Positions 8,830-17,863 of a stretch of DNA of 64,000 nucleotides are shown one piece after another (within the stretch, counting starts at the first letter, position 1; every line of letters begins with the position of its first letter). A program made the position numbers and the translations under genes. Source of the stretch: Bacillota bacterium (GTDB taxonomy: Bacteria > Bacillota > Sulfobacillia > JAJZYS01 > JAJYTV01); assembly GCA_021799275.1 (NCBI GenBank), contig JAJZAT010000010.1:30102-94101 (forward strand). The letters are read 5' to 3'. Below the pieces are notes generated by a model. The model did no database searches. It was not told the DNA's origin and saw only the letters and a program-made list of their open reading frames with translations.

Positions 8830-10082
8830 CGGCGACGATCGCGTCCCTGCCGGCGGCGGCGGGCGCCAAGGGAGCATCGCCGGCGAAGGCGCAACCGGGC
8901 TTCCAGGACGCCTTGCGCCAGGCCATGTCGACGCGGGAAGCGCCGAAGTCCGAGAAGAGCCACCTGACCAAGGAGGCGGCGGGTCTCTGGCTCGCCGTCG
9001 CGGCCCAGCCGTACGAACGGGTGGCAGCCTCCACTCAGACCCACGGCGGGCTTACCGCTCTGGCCAGTGGCCACATGGAGGCTGGGCTGACGAAGACGTC
9101 GCTGGCTGCCGCAGGTGGCACGGCCCCTGCAACTGGACGTCTCGAGGCCAAGGATGTGCATCCGGAAGCCCTTGTCTCGGAACAGGCGCACCTGAAGGTG
9201 AATGGCGGCGCGGTTCTTTCCTCCGTGCAAGCGAAGCCAGCGGCCGTAGGCCCGGCGGCCGCGTCGACCCAGGCCGTAGCCAAGACGTCACCGGATGTCA
9301 GCCGGAGCCTCGAGCCTGCGATGGCCAAGGCGTTGGCCGCCAAGGTCCCCACGGCCGCCTCCACCGGCGAGGGAGCCGCTGCGACGACGGTTGCCAGCCT
9401 TGCGCGGAGCCTGCCGACCGTGGCAACGCAGCCTGGCCGGATCGCCTTCCGCACCGCCTTCGCGTCGACGCCTGCCGAAGGCAGGGGTGCCAAGGAGGCC
9501 AACCCGTCGTCCGCGATCGCGAGCGCACCTGGCGTGCCCGAAGCTGCAACCAGCCTGCGGCAACCGGCGGGTGCCGCGGCCGCCGTGGCGGCACACGTCG
9601 GCGGGACCTCATCCCTTGGATCCCATGGGCGAGGCCAAGCGGGAAATTTGGCGAGAGACGGCGAACGTGGTCGACAGGTGGCGGTGCCGGGAACCCAGCC
9701 GGTCGCGGCCACGGCTGCCGCACCGCGGCCCTTTGGGACAGGCCCGGTGGACAGCGCGTCCGTCGCGGCGCAGGTGGCGGCGGTGGCGCAGCGCACCGCC
9801 GCCAGCATGGAGTCCGGGCCGGCCTCGGTGCGGCTGCAGCTTGATCCGCCGGAGCTCGGGCACGTGCAGGTCACGCTGCGTGCCGCGCAGGACGGCATCG
9901 TCGCCGTGCTGCGGGCGGCGAATCCGGCCGCGATCGCGCTGCTGCAGGGTGGACAGGAAGATCTTCGCCAGCGCCTCGGGGCGCTCGGCTTCAAGACCAC
10001 AAGTGTCGAGGTGATTGCGGCGGACCGGCCGAGGATCGTCGTCGCAAGCAGCCGCAGTTCCGCCGGAAGGAGGCGCGACTAG
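8823..10082 (+). CDS. fliK: FliK, hook-length control protein
   Basis: Molecular ruler and export-specificity switch. The first 300 residues are low-complexity, Ala/Thr/Ser-rich, as in other FliK proteins. The C-terminal Flg_hook domain is clear: ASVRLQLDPPELGHVQVTL, LRAANPAAIALLQGG and LRQRLGALGFKTTSVEV. The open frame extends far upstream through fliJ, but ATG 8823 after GGGGGTGGACGG overlaps fliJ by seven bases and gives 419 residues, so it is chosen. The stop is directly followed by flgD. Confidence 0.93.
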   Translation: MVTATIASLPAAAGAKGASPAKAQPGFQDALRQAMSTREAPKSEKSHLTKEAAGLWLAVAAQPYERVAASTQTHGGLTALASGHMEAGLTKTSLAAAGGTAPATGRLEAKDVHPEALVSEQAHLKVNGGAVLSSVQAKPAAVGPAAASTQAVAKTSPDVSRSLEPAMAKALAAKVPTAASTGEGAAATTVASLARSLPTVATQPGRIAFRTAFASTPAEGRGAKEANPSSAIASAPGVPEAATSLRQPAGAAAAVAAHVGGTSSLGSHGRGQAGNLARDGERGRQVAVPGTQPVAATAAAPRPFGTGPVDSASVAAQVAAVAQRTAASMESGPASVRLQLDPPELGHVQVTLRAAQDGIVAVLRAANPAAIALLQGGQEDLRQRLGALGFKTTSVEVIAADRPRIVVASSRSSAGRRRD

Positions 10083-10487
10083 ATGTCCGTAGGCTCCATC
10101 GGGGGGTCGTCGGGTGGCACCGGCCAAGGCAACGGGACCTCGGTCGGGGGGCTCAACCAGAACGACTTCCTGCAGTTGCTCGTGGCGCAGATGCAGAACC
10201 AGGATCCGACGAACCCGGTGTCGAGCGACCAGTTCCTGCAGGAGATGGCCTCGTTCACCGAGGTTGTGGACCTCTCGCAGCTCCAGACCCTGACGCAGTC
10301 GCTCCTGAACAACGAGGTGGCGACGCAGGGACTCGGGCTGCTCGGCAAGCAGGTCACGGCCCAGACGGGTTCGGGTGGGCAGGTCACCGGCACGGTGACG
10401 GAGCTCACTATGGTCCAGGGCCAGCCGATGCTTACGGTCAACGGCACGCAGGTACCGGTCAGCCAGGTGGTTTCGGTCCAGTCGTAG
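10083..10487 (+). CDS. flgD: FlgD, hook-cap scaffold protein (short form)
   Basis: Assembles the hook at its tip. The conserved N-terminal domain is complete (LNQNDFLQLLVAQMQNQDPT, then NPVSSDQFLQEMASFT and QLQTLTQSLL). After GKQVTAQTG only about 40 residues remain (VTGTVTELTMVQGQPMLTV), so the Ig-like and Tudor C-terminal domains of proteobacterial FlgD are absent, as in many Bacillota. ATG 10083 starts directly after the fliK stop with AAGGAGGCG (10067-10075) inside fliK. Confidence 0.93.
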   Translation: MSVGSIGGSSGGTGQGNGTSVGGLNQNDFLQLLVAQMQNQDPTNPVSSDQFLQEMASFTEVVDLSQLQTLTQSLLNNEVATQGLGLLGKQVTAQTGSGGQVTGTVTELTMVQGQPMLTVNGTQVPVSQVVSVQS

Positions 10488-10521
10488 GGCAGGACCGCGG
10501 CGCGAGAGGAGGGGGGACGGG

Positions 10522-11472
10522 ATGGCGAAGGCGCGCGCGAGCGAGGTGTCGGGTCTCAAGGCACCGCCGCACGTCTACGACTTCCGCCGTTCCCGCCGAC
10601 TCTCCGCGGATCAGATGCGATCCCTCGAGCGCATGCACGAGCATCTCGCGGGACTCCTCGGCACCTACCTCACGGCCTACCTGCGCACGCGCGTCACCTG
10701 CGAACTCAGGGACGTCGTACAGACCGTGTTCGAGGATGTGGTCCGCTCGCAGCCGGCGCGCAGCATCGTCGCGACGCTCGCGGCGGAGCCCCTGACGGGC
10801 GCGCAGCTCATGCGCCTCAGCCCGTCGCTCGGGCATGCCCTGATCGACCGCCTGCTTGGCGGATCCGGCGACGTGTCGGTGGACGACAGGACGTTCACCG
10901 ACATCGACATCCACGTGCTGGAGCGCGGCCTGCCGGTCTTCCTCGAGGCTCTCGGCGAGAGCTGGGCAGGGGTGGAGCGCCTGCATCCCGTGATCCGCCT
11001 CCTGGAGGCCTCGCCGCAGTTCCTGCGCCTCGTCGGCCCGCAGGAAGCCATCGTGCAGATCGACATCGAGATCTCGTTCGCCCATCACTCGGGTGATCTC
11101 ACGATCGTGATCCCCTACGAGTCCCTCAAGCCGATCCTGCCGAAGCTCACCTCCGTCGCGCTCTTGACGGAGCAGACGGAGGACCACCCGGCGGACATCG
11201 AGGGAGCGCGGCTGCTGCGCCAGGCGGCCCTCGGCATCGAGGTGGACGTCTCGGCCGTCATCGGCTCCACGACGCTGACCGTGGCGGACTTCATCGACCT
11301 CTCGGCCGGCGATGTGGTGATGCTGGACCAGCAGGCCGCGGTGCCGCTGGAGGTGCTCGTGGAGGGGCGCCCAAAGTTTTTGGCGAGGCCGTTCGTCAGG
11401 AGCCGAAGGATCTGCCTGATGATCGACGGTCGTATCGAGGAGAACGAGGGGAGCCAGGACCATGCTGAATGA
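10522..11472 (+). CDS. fliM: FliM, C-ring switch protein lacking the N-terminal CheY-binding peptide
   Basis: Middle layer of the rotor switch. After about 20 residues the family core begins (VYDFRRSRRLSADQMRSLER) and continues through the CheC-like middle domain to a C-terminal SpoA/FliN domain (GDVVMLDQQAAVPLEVLVEG). FliM normally opens with a short LSQxEIDALL peptide that docks phosphorylated CheY. Here the first 20 residues (AKARASEVSGLKAPPHV) have nothing of the kind, while that motif is found on a separate FliN-like protein at 31091. Length 316 is only slightly short. Strong ribosome site GAGGAGGGGGG upstream of ATG 10522; overlaps the next gene by 11 bases. Confidence 0.95.
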   Translation: MAKARASEVSGLKAPPHVYDFRRSRRLSADQMRSLERMHEHLAGLLGTYLTAYLRTRVTCELRDVVQTVFEDVVRSQPARSIVATLAAEPLTGAQLMRLSPSLGHALIDRLLGGSGDVSVDDRTFTDIDIHVLERGLPVFLEALGESWAGVERLHPVIRLLEASPQFLRLVGPQEAIVQIDIEISFAHHSGDLTIVIPYESLKPILPKLTSVALLTEQTEDHPADIEGARLLRQAALGIEVDVSAVIGSTTLTVADFIDLSAGDVVMLDQQAAVPLEVLVEGRPKFLARPFVRSRRICLMIDGRIEENEGSQDHAE

Positions 11473-12445
11473 CCAGGACCTCTCCACCTACGGCATCGTG
11501 CAGAATCTGGCCTGGGGCGGGGCGGTGCCTGTGCTCGCGGACCGTTTGGGCTGGGATGCCCAGGCGGTGGTGAACCGTGTCAAGGAGGGAGAGGGGCCCA
11601 AGGCCCCCACCCGTGTCTACCGTTTGAGCGGGCAGCTCACGCAGGAGGGCGTGCTCGAGTTCGACGACGGCATCTACGCGGCCTTGCAGGAGGAAGGCGC
11701 CGACCAGGTGGCCGAAGCCTGCCTCAAGATGCTCGGCGAGGTGCTGCGGCGCGAGGTGGAGGTGCGCCTGGGACCGGTTCCCGAGGGGAGTTCCTCGCTG
11801 GACGGCAGTTGGGTGCAGACCTCCGTACGGGTGCTCGTCGGCGAGCAGAGCTACGAGGTGGCGCAGTACGTGCGCCCGACCGAGGTGGGCGAGGTGGTGG
11901 CGGCGTTCTCCGCCGCCGACCCTGCGCCTGAGCCGGAGATCCCGGCGGACCTCGAGGCGGCCGGCGAGGCGCTCCTGACCCCCGACATGCTGCTCATGGC
12001 CGGCATCTCGGATGCGGATCCGTCCTCTGGCGAGGCGGGCGCCGAGGCCTGGGGCGACGAGGAGACGGCCGCGGCCGCCGCGCCGCCGGCGATGCCGGAG
12101 GCGCCGCCTGTCGCCTTCGAGGTCCAGCAGTGGCCCGAGCTGCCGCAGGACCGACCGCAGCTCGCGCAGCCCGCCACGCTGGGCCTCCTCTACGACGTGC
12201 CGCTCACGGTGCGCGCGGAGCTCGGACGCACGCAGCGGCGAGTGGAGGACATCATCACCCTGGGACCCGGGTCGGTGATCGACCTCGACCGCATGGTCGG
12301 CGACATGGTCGACATCTACGCCAACGGCCAGTGGGTCGCGAAGGGCGAGGTCGTGGTGGTCGAGGAGAACTTCGGCGTGCGCATCACCGAGATCGGCACG
12401 GCGAGCGAGCGCGTCTCGAAGCTTCGCCTGCGGGAGGGAAGCTGA
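11462..12445 (+). CDS. fliY: FliY/FliN-like C-ring switch protein
   Basis: C-ring protein with a clear C-terminal SpoA (FliN) domain at about residues 240-320 (LLYDVPLTVRAELGRTQRR, then LGPGSVIDLDRMVGDMVDIY and GEVVVVEENFGVRITEIG). The N-terminal half does not show the LSQxEIDALL peptide of Bacillus FliY. Residues about 75-150 (DQVAEACLKMLGEVL to YVRPTEVGEVVAAF) could be a worn CheC-like domain without the ExxN phosphatase motif; this is inference. An acidic Pro/Ala linker joins the halves. Its place after fliM and before fliO is the fliY/fliN slot. Confidence 0.88.
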   Translation: MLNDQDLSTYGIVQNLAWGGAVPVLADRLGWDAQAVVNRVKEGEGPKAPTRVYRLSGQLTQEGVLEFDDGIYAALQEEGADQVAEACLKMLGEVLRREVEVRLGPVPEGSSSLDGSWVQTSVRVLVGEQSYEVAQYVRPTEVGEVVAAFSAADPAPEPEIPADLEAAGEALLTPDMLLMAGISDADPSSGEAGAEAWGDEETAAAAAPPAMPEAPPVAFEVQQWPELPQDRPQLAQPATLGLLYDVPLTVRAELGRTQRRVEDIITLGPGSVIDLDRMVGDMVDIYANGQWVAKGEVVVVEENFGVRITEIGTASERVSKLRLREGS

Positions 12446-12446
12446 C

Positions 12447-12896
12447 GTGCCGATCCTCCTGCAGCAGCAGGTACCAGGGGTTCCGCTCGGCGCCTGGATC
12501 GTCACGATCCTGTTCCTCGCGGCGCTCGCGGGCATCGCCTACTGGCTCGTGCAGATGGTCCGCCAGGGGCAGGGCCGGGTCGGGCAGGGCGCGGGCATGC
12601 GCGTCATCGGCCGCCTGCCGCTCTCGATGAACCAGTCCGTGGTGCTGGTGGCCGTGGGCGACGAGGTGCTGCTGCTCGGCGTCGGGCAGCGGGTGGAGCT
12701 CCTCTGGCGCATCGAGGATCCGGAGCTCAAGGCGAGCGTCCTGCGCGAGACGGCGCCGCAGCCCGGCGGGGTGCCGCTCGCGGCGACCTTGAGCCGGCTG
12801 CAGGACAGCGATTTCCGCGGCCTTCTCGAAGAGAGCCTCCGCCGCGTTCGCGAAGGGCGCAGCCTGCGCCGGGAGCGCGGCGACGACGATGGGTAG
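12447..12896 (+). CDS. fliO: FliO-family flagellar biosynthesis protein
   Basis: Small single-span membrane protein that helps FliP assemble. The membrane helix is WIVTILFLAALAGIAYWLV (about 18-36), followed by a cytoplasmic domain with the FliO/FliZ features (MRVIGRLPLSMNQSVVLVAV, GDEVLLLGVGQRVELL). The position between fliN/fliY and fliP is diagnostic. The C-terminus is charged (ESLRRVREGRSLRRERGDDD). GTG 12447 starts one base after the previous stop; the end overlaps fliP by eight bases. Confidence 0.88.
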   Translation: MPILLQQQVPGVPLGAWIVTILFLAALAGIAYWLVQMVRQGQGRVGQGAGMRVIGRLPLSMNQSVVLVAVGDEVLLLGVGQRVELLWRIEDPELKASVLRETAPQPGGVPLAATLSRLQDSDFRGLLEESLRRVREGRSLRRERGDDDG

Positions 12897-13641
12897 AGCC
12901 TCCTGGCTCCTCCTTGCGGTCTTCGCCGGCCTCCTGCTCGTGCTGCCGGGACAGGCCCTCGCGGCGACGCCGATTCCGGCGCCAAGCGGCCCGGCCGTCA
13001 CCCACGCCCTGCAGGCGAACCCGCAGATCAGCCTTCTGGCGATGCTCTCCCTGCTCGCGGTACTGCCCGGCGTTGTGCTCCTGATGACGTCCTTCACGCG
13101 CATCGTGGTGGTGCTCTCGCTCCTGCGCACGGCGCTCGGCCTCAACCAGGTGCCGCCGAACCAGGTGATCATCGGACTCGCGCTCTTCCTCACCCTCTTC
13201 ACGATGGCCCCTACGCTCACCAAGGTGGAGTCCGCGGCCATCACGCCCTACCTCTCGGGCAAGATCACGGCGACGCAGGCGGCCACCAGGGCCGAGACCC
13301 CAATGAAGCAGTTCCTCGCGGCCGGCACGCGCCAGCAGGACCTCGCCATCTTTCTCGCGGCCCAGAACGGCGGCAAGAGCCAGGTCACGTCGCTCAATAA
13401 GGTCCCCCTGACCGCCCTCGTCCCGGCCTACACCATCAGCCAGCTGACGATCGCCTTCGAGATGGGCGTCCTCCTCTTCGTCCCCTTCGTCATCATCGAC
13501 TTCATCGTGGCCTCGGTGCTGATGGCGCTCGGCATGATGATGGTGCCCCCGACCCTCATCTCCCTGCCCTTGAAGCTGCTGCTCTTCGTCCTGATGAACG
13601 GCTGGGGTCTCGTCGTCCAGAACCTTCTCACGATGCGCTAG
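12889..13641 (+). CDS. fliP: FliP, flagellar export channel protein
   Basis: Core of the FliPQR export channel. An N-terminal signal-like helix (LLLAVFAGLLLVLPGQALA) is followed by the FliP motifs: MLSLLAVLPGVVLLMTSFTR, IVVVLSLLRTALGLNQVPP, NQVIIGLALFLTLF and, near the end, MALGMMMVPPTLISLPLKLL. Length 250 is standard. It overlaps fliO and precedes fliQ by 16 bases. Confidence 0.97.
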   Translation: MGRASWLLLAVFAGLLLVLPGQALAATPIPAPSGPAVTHALQANPQISLLAMLSLLAVLPGVVLLMTSFTRIVVVLSLLRTALGLNQVPPNQVIIGLALFLTLFTMAPTLTKVESAAITPYLSGKITATQAATRAETPMKQFLAAGTRQQDLAIFLAAQNGGKSQVTSLNKVPLTALVPAYTISQLTIAFEMGVLLFVPFVIIDFIVASVLMALGMMMVPPTLISLPLKLLLFVLMNGWGLVVQNLLTMR

Positions 13642-13657
13642 GAAAGGTTGTGGGGCT

Positions 13658-13930
13658 GTGAGCATCGACAGCGTCTTCGGCGTCGCGCAGAACGGGCTTC
13701 TGACGGCGCTGCTCGTGTCGGCCCCCATCCTTGGCCTCGTGCTGCTGCTGGGCCTCGTCATCAGCCTCCTGCAGGCCGTCACGGGCCTGCAGGAGCCGAC
13801 CCTCTCGTTCGTGCCGAAGATCGCCGGGGTGGCGCTCGTGCTGATCGTGCTCGGCCCCTGGATGCTGATCCAGCTCGTCGACTTCGCGGCGAACCTCTAC
13901 GCCCACTTGGGGGGGCTCGTCGGTCCATGA
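13658..13930 (+). CDS. fliQ: FliQ, flagellar export channel protein
   Basis: Two-helix subunit of the FliPQR export gate. The FliQ pattern is clear: LLVSAPILGLVLLLGLVISL, the loop QAVTGLQEPTLSFVPK, then a second helix (IAGVALVLIVLGPWML). 90 residues, as usual. GTG 13658 is the start; the stop overlaps fliR as ATGA. Confidence 0.96.
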   Translation: MSIDSVFGVAQNGLLTALLVSAPILGLVLLLGLVISLLQAVTGLQEPTLSFVPKIAGVALVLIVLGPWMLIQLVDFAANLYAHLGGLVGP

Positions 13931-14706
13931 GCCTCCTGAGCGGGATCAGCTACACCGTCTGGGGACCGGCCGCGCTCATCTTCGTCCGCGTGGTGGCGCT
14001 GTTCGCCACCGCCCCGGTGACGGGCTCGCAGGTGCTGCCGCCGACGATCCGCATGCTGCTTGCGATGCTCGTCGCGTACTTCGCGCTCGGCCTTGGCGTG
14101 CCGGCGACACCGCCCCCGGAGGCGCTCTTCCCGCTCGCCCTCCTGGCACAGGTCCTGGTCGGGGTGGGGCTCGGCCTCCTCGCCACCTTGATGTTCACCC
14201 TCTTCCACACCGCGGGGGCCGTGCTCGACGCGGAACTCGGCTTCACCGTGGCGCAAGTCTTCAACCCGTTTTCGGCGGCCGGCACCGAGACCCTGATCGC
14301 GAACTGGTTCGACGCCTTCGGCACCTACCTGTTCCTGGCCGTCGGCGGCGTGCAGCTGATGCTGCTCGCGGCGGTGCAGAGCCTGCGCGTCGTGCCGATC
14401 GACATAACGCAGCTCGCGGTGCGGCAGGGGGCGCTCGCGGCGGGCATCCAGGCCTTCACCGCCAGCTTCCTGATCGCGACGGAACTCGCCGCCCCGATCG
14501 TCCTCGCCCTTCTCCTGATCGACCTCGTTGGGGCGGTGCTCGGCCGGCTGATGCCGCAGCTCAACGTGCTCTCCTTCAACATCCCGGTGAAGATGTGGCT
14601 CGGCATCGGCCTTGTCGCTGTGGCCCTGCCGCTGATGGTCGACGCGGCGCATCTGGGGCTTTTGCAGATGGGCCAGGACCTGACCCAGTACCTCGGAGGC
14701 ATCTGA
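13927..14706 (+). CDS. fliR: FliR, flagellar export channel protein
   Basis: Polytopic export-channel subunit with about six hydrophobic helices. FliR motifs include FVRVVALFATAPVTGSQVLP, VGVGLGLLATLMFTLFHTAG, and LPQLNVLSFNIPVKMW-like MPQLNVLSFNIPVKMWLGIG. Length 259 is typical. The open frame extends upstream in another reading of fliQ, but ATG 13927 overlapping the fliQ stop is the evident start. It is followed by flhB after 32 bases that contain AAGGGGAGGTGAGG. Confidence 0.97.
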   Translation: MSLLSGISYTVWGPAALIFVRVVALFATAPVTGSQVLPPTIRMLLAMLVAYFALGLGVPATPPPEALFPLALLAQVLVGVGLGLLATLMFTLFHTAGAVLDAELGFTVAQVFNPFSAAGTETLIANWFDAFGTYLFLAVGGVQLMLLAAVQSLRVVPIDITQLAVRQGALAAGIQAFTASFLIATELAAPIVLALLLIDLVGAVLGRLMPQLNVLSFNIPVKMWLGIGLVAVALPLMVDAAHLGLLQMGQDLTQYLGGI

Positions 14707-14738
14707 AGGCACAAAGTCCCAAGGGGAGGTGAGGCAGC

Positions 14739-15806
14739 ATGGCGACACCGGAGCAGAAGACCGAAGCCGCCACACCAAGACGGCGGCAGGAAGCCAGGCG
14801 CCAGGGCATGGTCCTGCAGGCGCCGGGCGTCAGCCGGTCGCTCTCGGTGGCGGGTCTCCTGCTCATCGCCATGAGCGTCACCGGCTCCGGCGCGGGCATC
14901 TACGCCATGCTGCGAGAGAATCTCTCCGCGCCGGCCGTCACGCCCGTGCCCGGCATCGGCTGGGCCACCGGCGTGATGCAGCGGGTGATCCTGGGCACCT
15001 TCGAGACCGCCCTGCCCTTCCTCGTGATCGGCCTCGCGATCGCTCTTCTCGGTCCCATCCTGCAGCACGGCGTCGCGATGCAGCCGATGCGCTTCGACCT
15101 CTCCCGCGTCGATCCCACCAAGGGCTTTCAGAGGATGTTCTCGCAGCGCTCGCTGCTCGAAACGGCCATCGCCCTGGTCACGCTCCTGGTGCTGCTGCCG
15201 GTGGCGGGGCTGCTCTGGTGGAATCTCGTGCATCAGATCCTTGCGGGGCTCTACCCCCTGCCGGCTCTGCTCTCCGTCGCGTTCGGCGGCGCCCGCACCA
15301 TCGGCTACGTGGTGGTGGGGGTGGCGATCGCGGCCGCGGCGGCCGACTACATGCTCGCGCGCAGCCAGTTCGAGCGGGACATTCGCATGACGCGGCAGGA
15401 GATGCGCGAGGAGATGCGGCGCAGCGAGGGAGACCCCCTCGTGCGCGCGCGCCTGCGCTCCCTGCAGCGCAGGGCGGCCCGCATGCGCATGCTCCAGCGG
15501 GTGAAGGAGGCGGATGTGGTCATCGTCAACCCGACGCACTACGCGGTGGCCCTCAAGTACGACGCGAAGTCCATGCAGGCGCCGGAGGTGGTGGCCAAGG
15601 GCCGCAACTACATCGCCGAGCGCATCAAGGAGGAAGCGATCGCGCAAGGGGTGCCGATCGTGCCGAACGAGGCCCTCGCCCAGGCCCTGCACCGCTCCGT
15701 CGAGGTGGGCCACCCGATCCCGCCGGCGCTCTTCCGCGCCGTGGCTGAAGTGCTCGCCTACGTCTACCGCCAGCAGGGCAAGGCACCGGGGGGTGGTAGC
15801 GCATGA
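14739..15806 (+). CDS. flhB: FlhB, export substrate-specificity switch protein
   Basis: Membrane protein of the export gate that cleaves itself to switch from hook to filament export. It starts EQKTEAATPRRRQEARRQG, the usual FlhB opening, has four hydrophobic segments, the linker SQFERDIRMTRQEMREE, and the autocleavage motif NPTH in VIVNPTHYAVALKYD near residue 265. Length 355 is normal. ATG 14739 follows GGGGAGGTGAGG. It overlaps flhA by four bases. Confidence 0.98.
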   Translation: MATPEQKTEAATPRRRQEARRQGMVLQAPGVSRSLSVAGLLLIAMSVTGSGAGIYAMLRENLSAPAVTPVPGIGWATGVMQRVILGTFETALPFLVIGLAIALLGPILQHGVAMQPMRFDLSRVDPTKGFQRMFSQRSLLETAIALVTLLVLLPVAGLLWWNLVHQILAGLYPLPALLSVAFGGARTIGYVVVGVAIAAAAADYMLARSQFERDIRMTRQEMREEMRRSEGDPLVRARLRSLQRRAARMRMLQRVKEADVVIVNPTHYAVALKYDAKSMQAPEVVAKGRNYIAERIKEEAIAQGVPIVPNEALAQALHRSVEVGHPIPPALFRAVAEVLAYVYRQQGKAPGGGSA

Positions 15807-17863
15807 TGCGGCTCGGCCAGAGCGGCACCGTCCTCTTCGTCCTGGTCGTCGTGGTGATGCTCATAATCCCTCTCCCGACCTGGATCCTCGACGGCCTCAT
15901 CCTCGTGAACCTCTCGTTCGCGCTTCTCATCCTGCTCGTCACGCTGAACGTCCGCGACCCCCTGCAGTTCTCCGCCTTTCCCGCGCTTCTCCTGATGACG
16001 ACGATGTTCCGCCTGGCGCTCAACGTCTCGGCGACGCGCCTCATCCTCCTGCAGGCGAACGCCGGCACGGTCATCTCCACCTTCGGCAACTTCGTCGTCG
16101 GTGGCAACGCGGTCGTGGGCTTCATCGTCTTCCTCATCCTGATCATCGTGCAGTTCATCGTCATCACCCGCGGCGCCGAGCGCGTCTCGGAGGTGGCGGC
16201 CCGCTTCACCCTCGACGCGATGCCGGGCAAGCAGATGTCGATCGACGCGGACCTCAACGCCGGCCTCATCAGCGACCAGGAGGCGCGCCGGCGCCGGCGG
16301 CTGATCACGCAGGAGGCGGACTTCTACGGCGCCATGGACGGTGCCAGCAAGTTCGTCCGCGGCGACGCCATCGCCTCGATCATCATTGTGGCGATCAACA
16401 TCGTCGGCGGCTTCGTCATGGGCATGGTTTTCCTGCATCTCGCCTTCACGCAGTCGCTTTCGACCTACACGATCCTGTCGGTGGGCGACGGCCTCGTCAG
16501 CCAGCTTCCGGCGCTGCTGATCTCGACGGCGACCGGTCTCCTCGTGACGCGCGCCGCGTCGGAGGTGAGCTTCGGCGGCGACCTCGTGCGCCAGATGCTG
16601 CAGGCGCCGCGGACGCTCTACATCCTGGCGGCGGTCATCGCGTTCCTCGGCATCTTCACGCCGATCTCGAAGCTCGTGGCCCTGGTGCTCGCCGCGGCCT
16701 TCGCGCTCCTGGGCTACCGCGCGCAACTCGGCAGCGCCGAGCTCGCGGCGGCCGCGGGGCCCTCCGTGGCCCTCGGGGCGAGCCGGGCCGAGGCCGCGCC
16801 AGGCGCGGCGCCGGAACCGGCGCAGGCCGGCACCGGCGTGCCGGGTCCGGTGGACGCGCTTGCGGTCGAGTTCGGCTTCGGCCTCCTCTCGCTCGTCGAC
16901 AAGGCCCAGGGCGGCGACTTCTTCGAACGGGTGCAGAAGGTGCGCGAGCAGATGGCCGAGGAGTTTGGCATCCTGCTGCCGCCGGTGCGGGTCAAGGACA
17001 ACCTGTCGCTCCCGCCCTCGACCTACCGCATCCTGCTGCGCGGCGCGGAGGTGGCGCGCGGCGAACTGATGCCGGGGCGCCTGCTCGCGATGGGCAAGGA
17101 GGGGGGGTCCCTCCCGGGCATCGCCGTCAAGGATCCCGTCTTCCAGCTGCCGGCACTCTGGATCGCGAGGCAGCAGCAGGACCAGGCGGTGCTGCAGGGC
17201 TACACCGTGATCGACACGGCGACCGTGCTGACGACCCACTTCGCGGAGTCGGTGCGCCGGCATGCGGCGGAACTTCTGTCGCGCGAGGACGCCAAGCGCC
17301 TTCTGGACCGCCTGAGGCAGGTGGATCCCGCGGCGGTGGACGAACTGACGCCGGGTCTCCTCTCGCTCAGCGCCATCCATAGAGTCCTGCAGGGCCTCCT
17401 GCGGGAGGGCATCCCGGTGCGGGACCTCGTCACCATCGTCGAGACGCTCGGCGACAGGGCCGGCGAGACGAAGGATCCCGAGCAGCTCACGGAGTACGTG
17501 CGGCAGGCCCTCGGCCGCCAGATCAGCCAGCGCATCGCGCCGCCCGGCGAGGTGCTCTACGCGATCACGCTCGATCCACGGCTCGAAGGCGAACTGCGGA
17601 CAAGGGTACAGGCGCAGGAAGGTAGAACCTTCCTCGCATTGGACCAGGATACGGCCCTCAAGCTGACGCAGGTTGCGGAACGGCTCGCGCGGGATCCCGC
17701 GCACGCCGAGAAACCGACGGCCATCGTGGTGGCACCGATCCTGCGCGGCCACCTGAGACGACTCTTGCGCCCGGTGCTGGAGGATGTGCCCGTGCTGAGC
17801 TATCCGGAACTCGATCCAGGCATGCGTCTGCAGAGCGGAGGGGTGATCAGGCTTGACGACTAA
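15803..17863 (+). CDS. flhA: FlhA, flagellar export gate protein
   Basis: Large export-gate protein with eight N-terminal membrane helices and a cytoplasmic ring domain. The FHIPEP region is conserved (GNFVVGGNAVVGFIVFLI, FTLDAMPGKQMSIDADLNAG, QEADFYGAMDGASKFVRGD). The C-terminal domain starts after an Ala/Pro linker near residue 345 and shows VDTATVLTTHFAE-like IDTATVLTTHFAESVRRHA and LREGIPVRDLVTIVETL. Length 686 is standard. Ends overlapping flhF by 11 bases. Confidence 0.98.
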   Translation: MMRLGQSGTVLFVLVVVVMLIIPLPTWILDGLILVNLSFALLILLVTLNVRDPLQFSAFPALLLMTTMFRLALNVSATRLILLQANAGTVISTFGNFVVGGNAVVGFIVFLILIIVQFIVITRGAERVSEVAARFTLDAMPGKQMSIDADLNAGLISDQEARRRRRLITQEADFYGAMDGASKFVRGDAIASIIIVAINIVGGFVMGMVFLHLAFTQSLSTYTILSVGDGLVSQLPALLISTATGLLVTRAASEVSFGGDLVRQMLQAPRTLYILAAVIAFLGIFTPISKLVALVLAAAFALLGYRAQLGSAELAAAAGPSVALGASRAEAAPGAAPEPAQAGTGVPGPVDALAVEFGFGLLSLVDKAQGGDFFERVQKVREQMAEEFGILLPPVRVKDNLSLPPSTYRILLRGAEVARGELMPGRLLAMGKEGGSLPGIAVKDPVFQLPALWIARQQQDQAVLQGYTVIDTATVLTTHFAESVRRHAAELLSREDAKRLLDRLRQVDPAAVDELTPGLLSLSAIHRVLQGLLREGIPVRDLVTIVETLGDRAGETKDPEQLTEYVRQALGRQISQRIAPPGEVLYAITLDPRLEGELRTRVQAQEGRTFLALDQDTALKLTQVAERLARDPAHAEKPTAIVVAPILRGHLRRLLRPVLEDVPVLSYPELDPGMRLQSGGVIRLDD

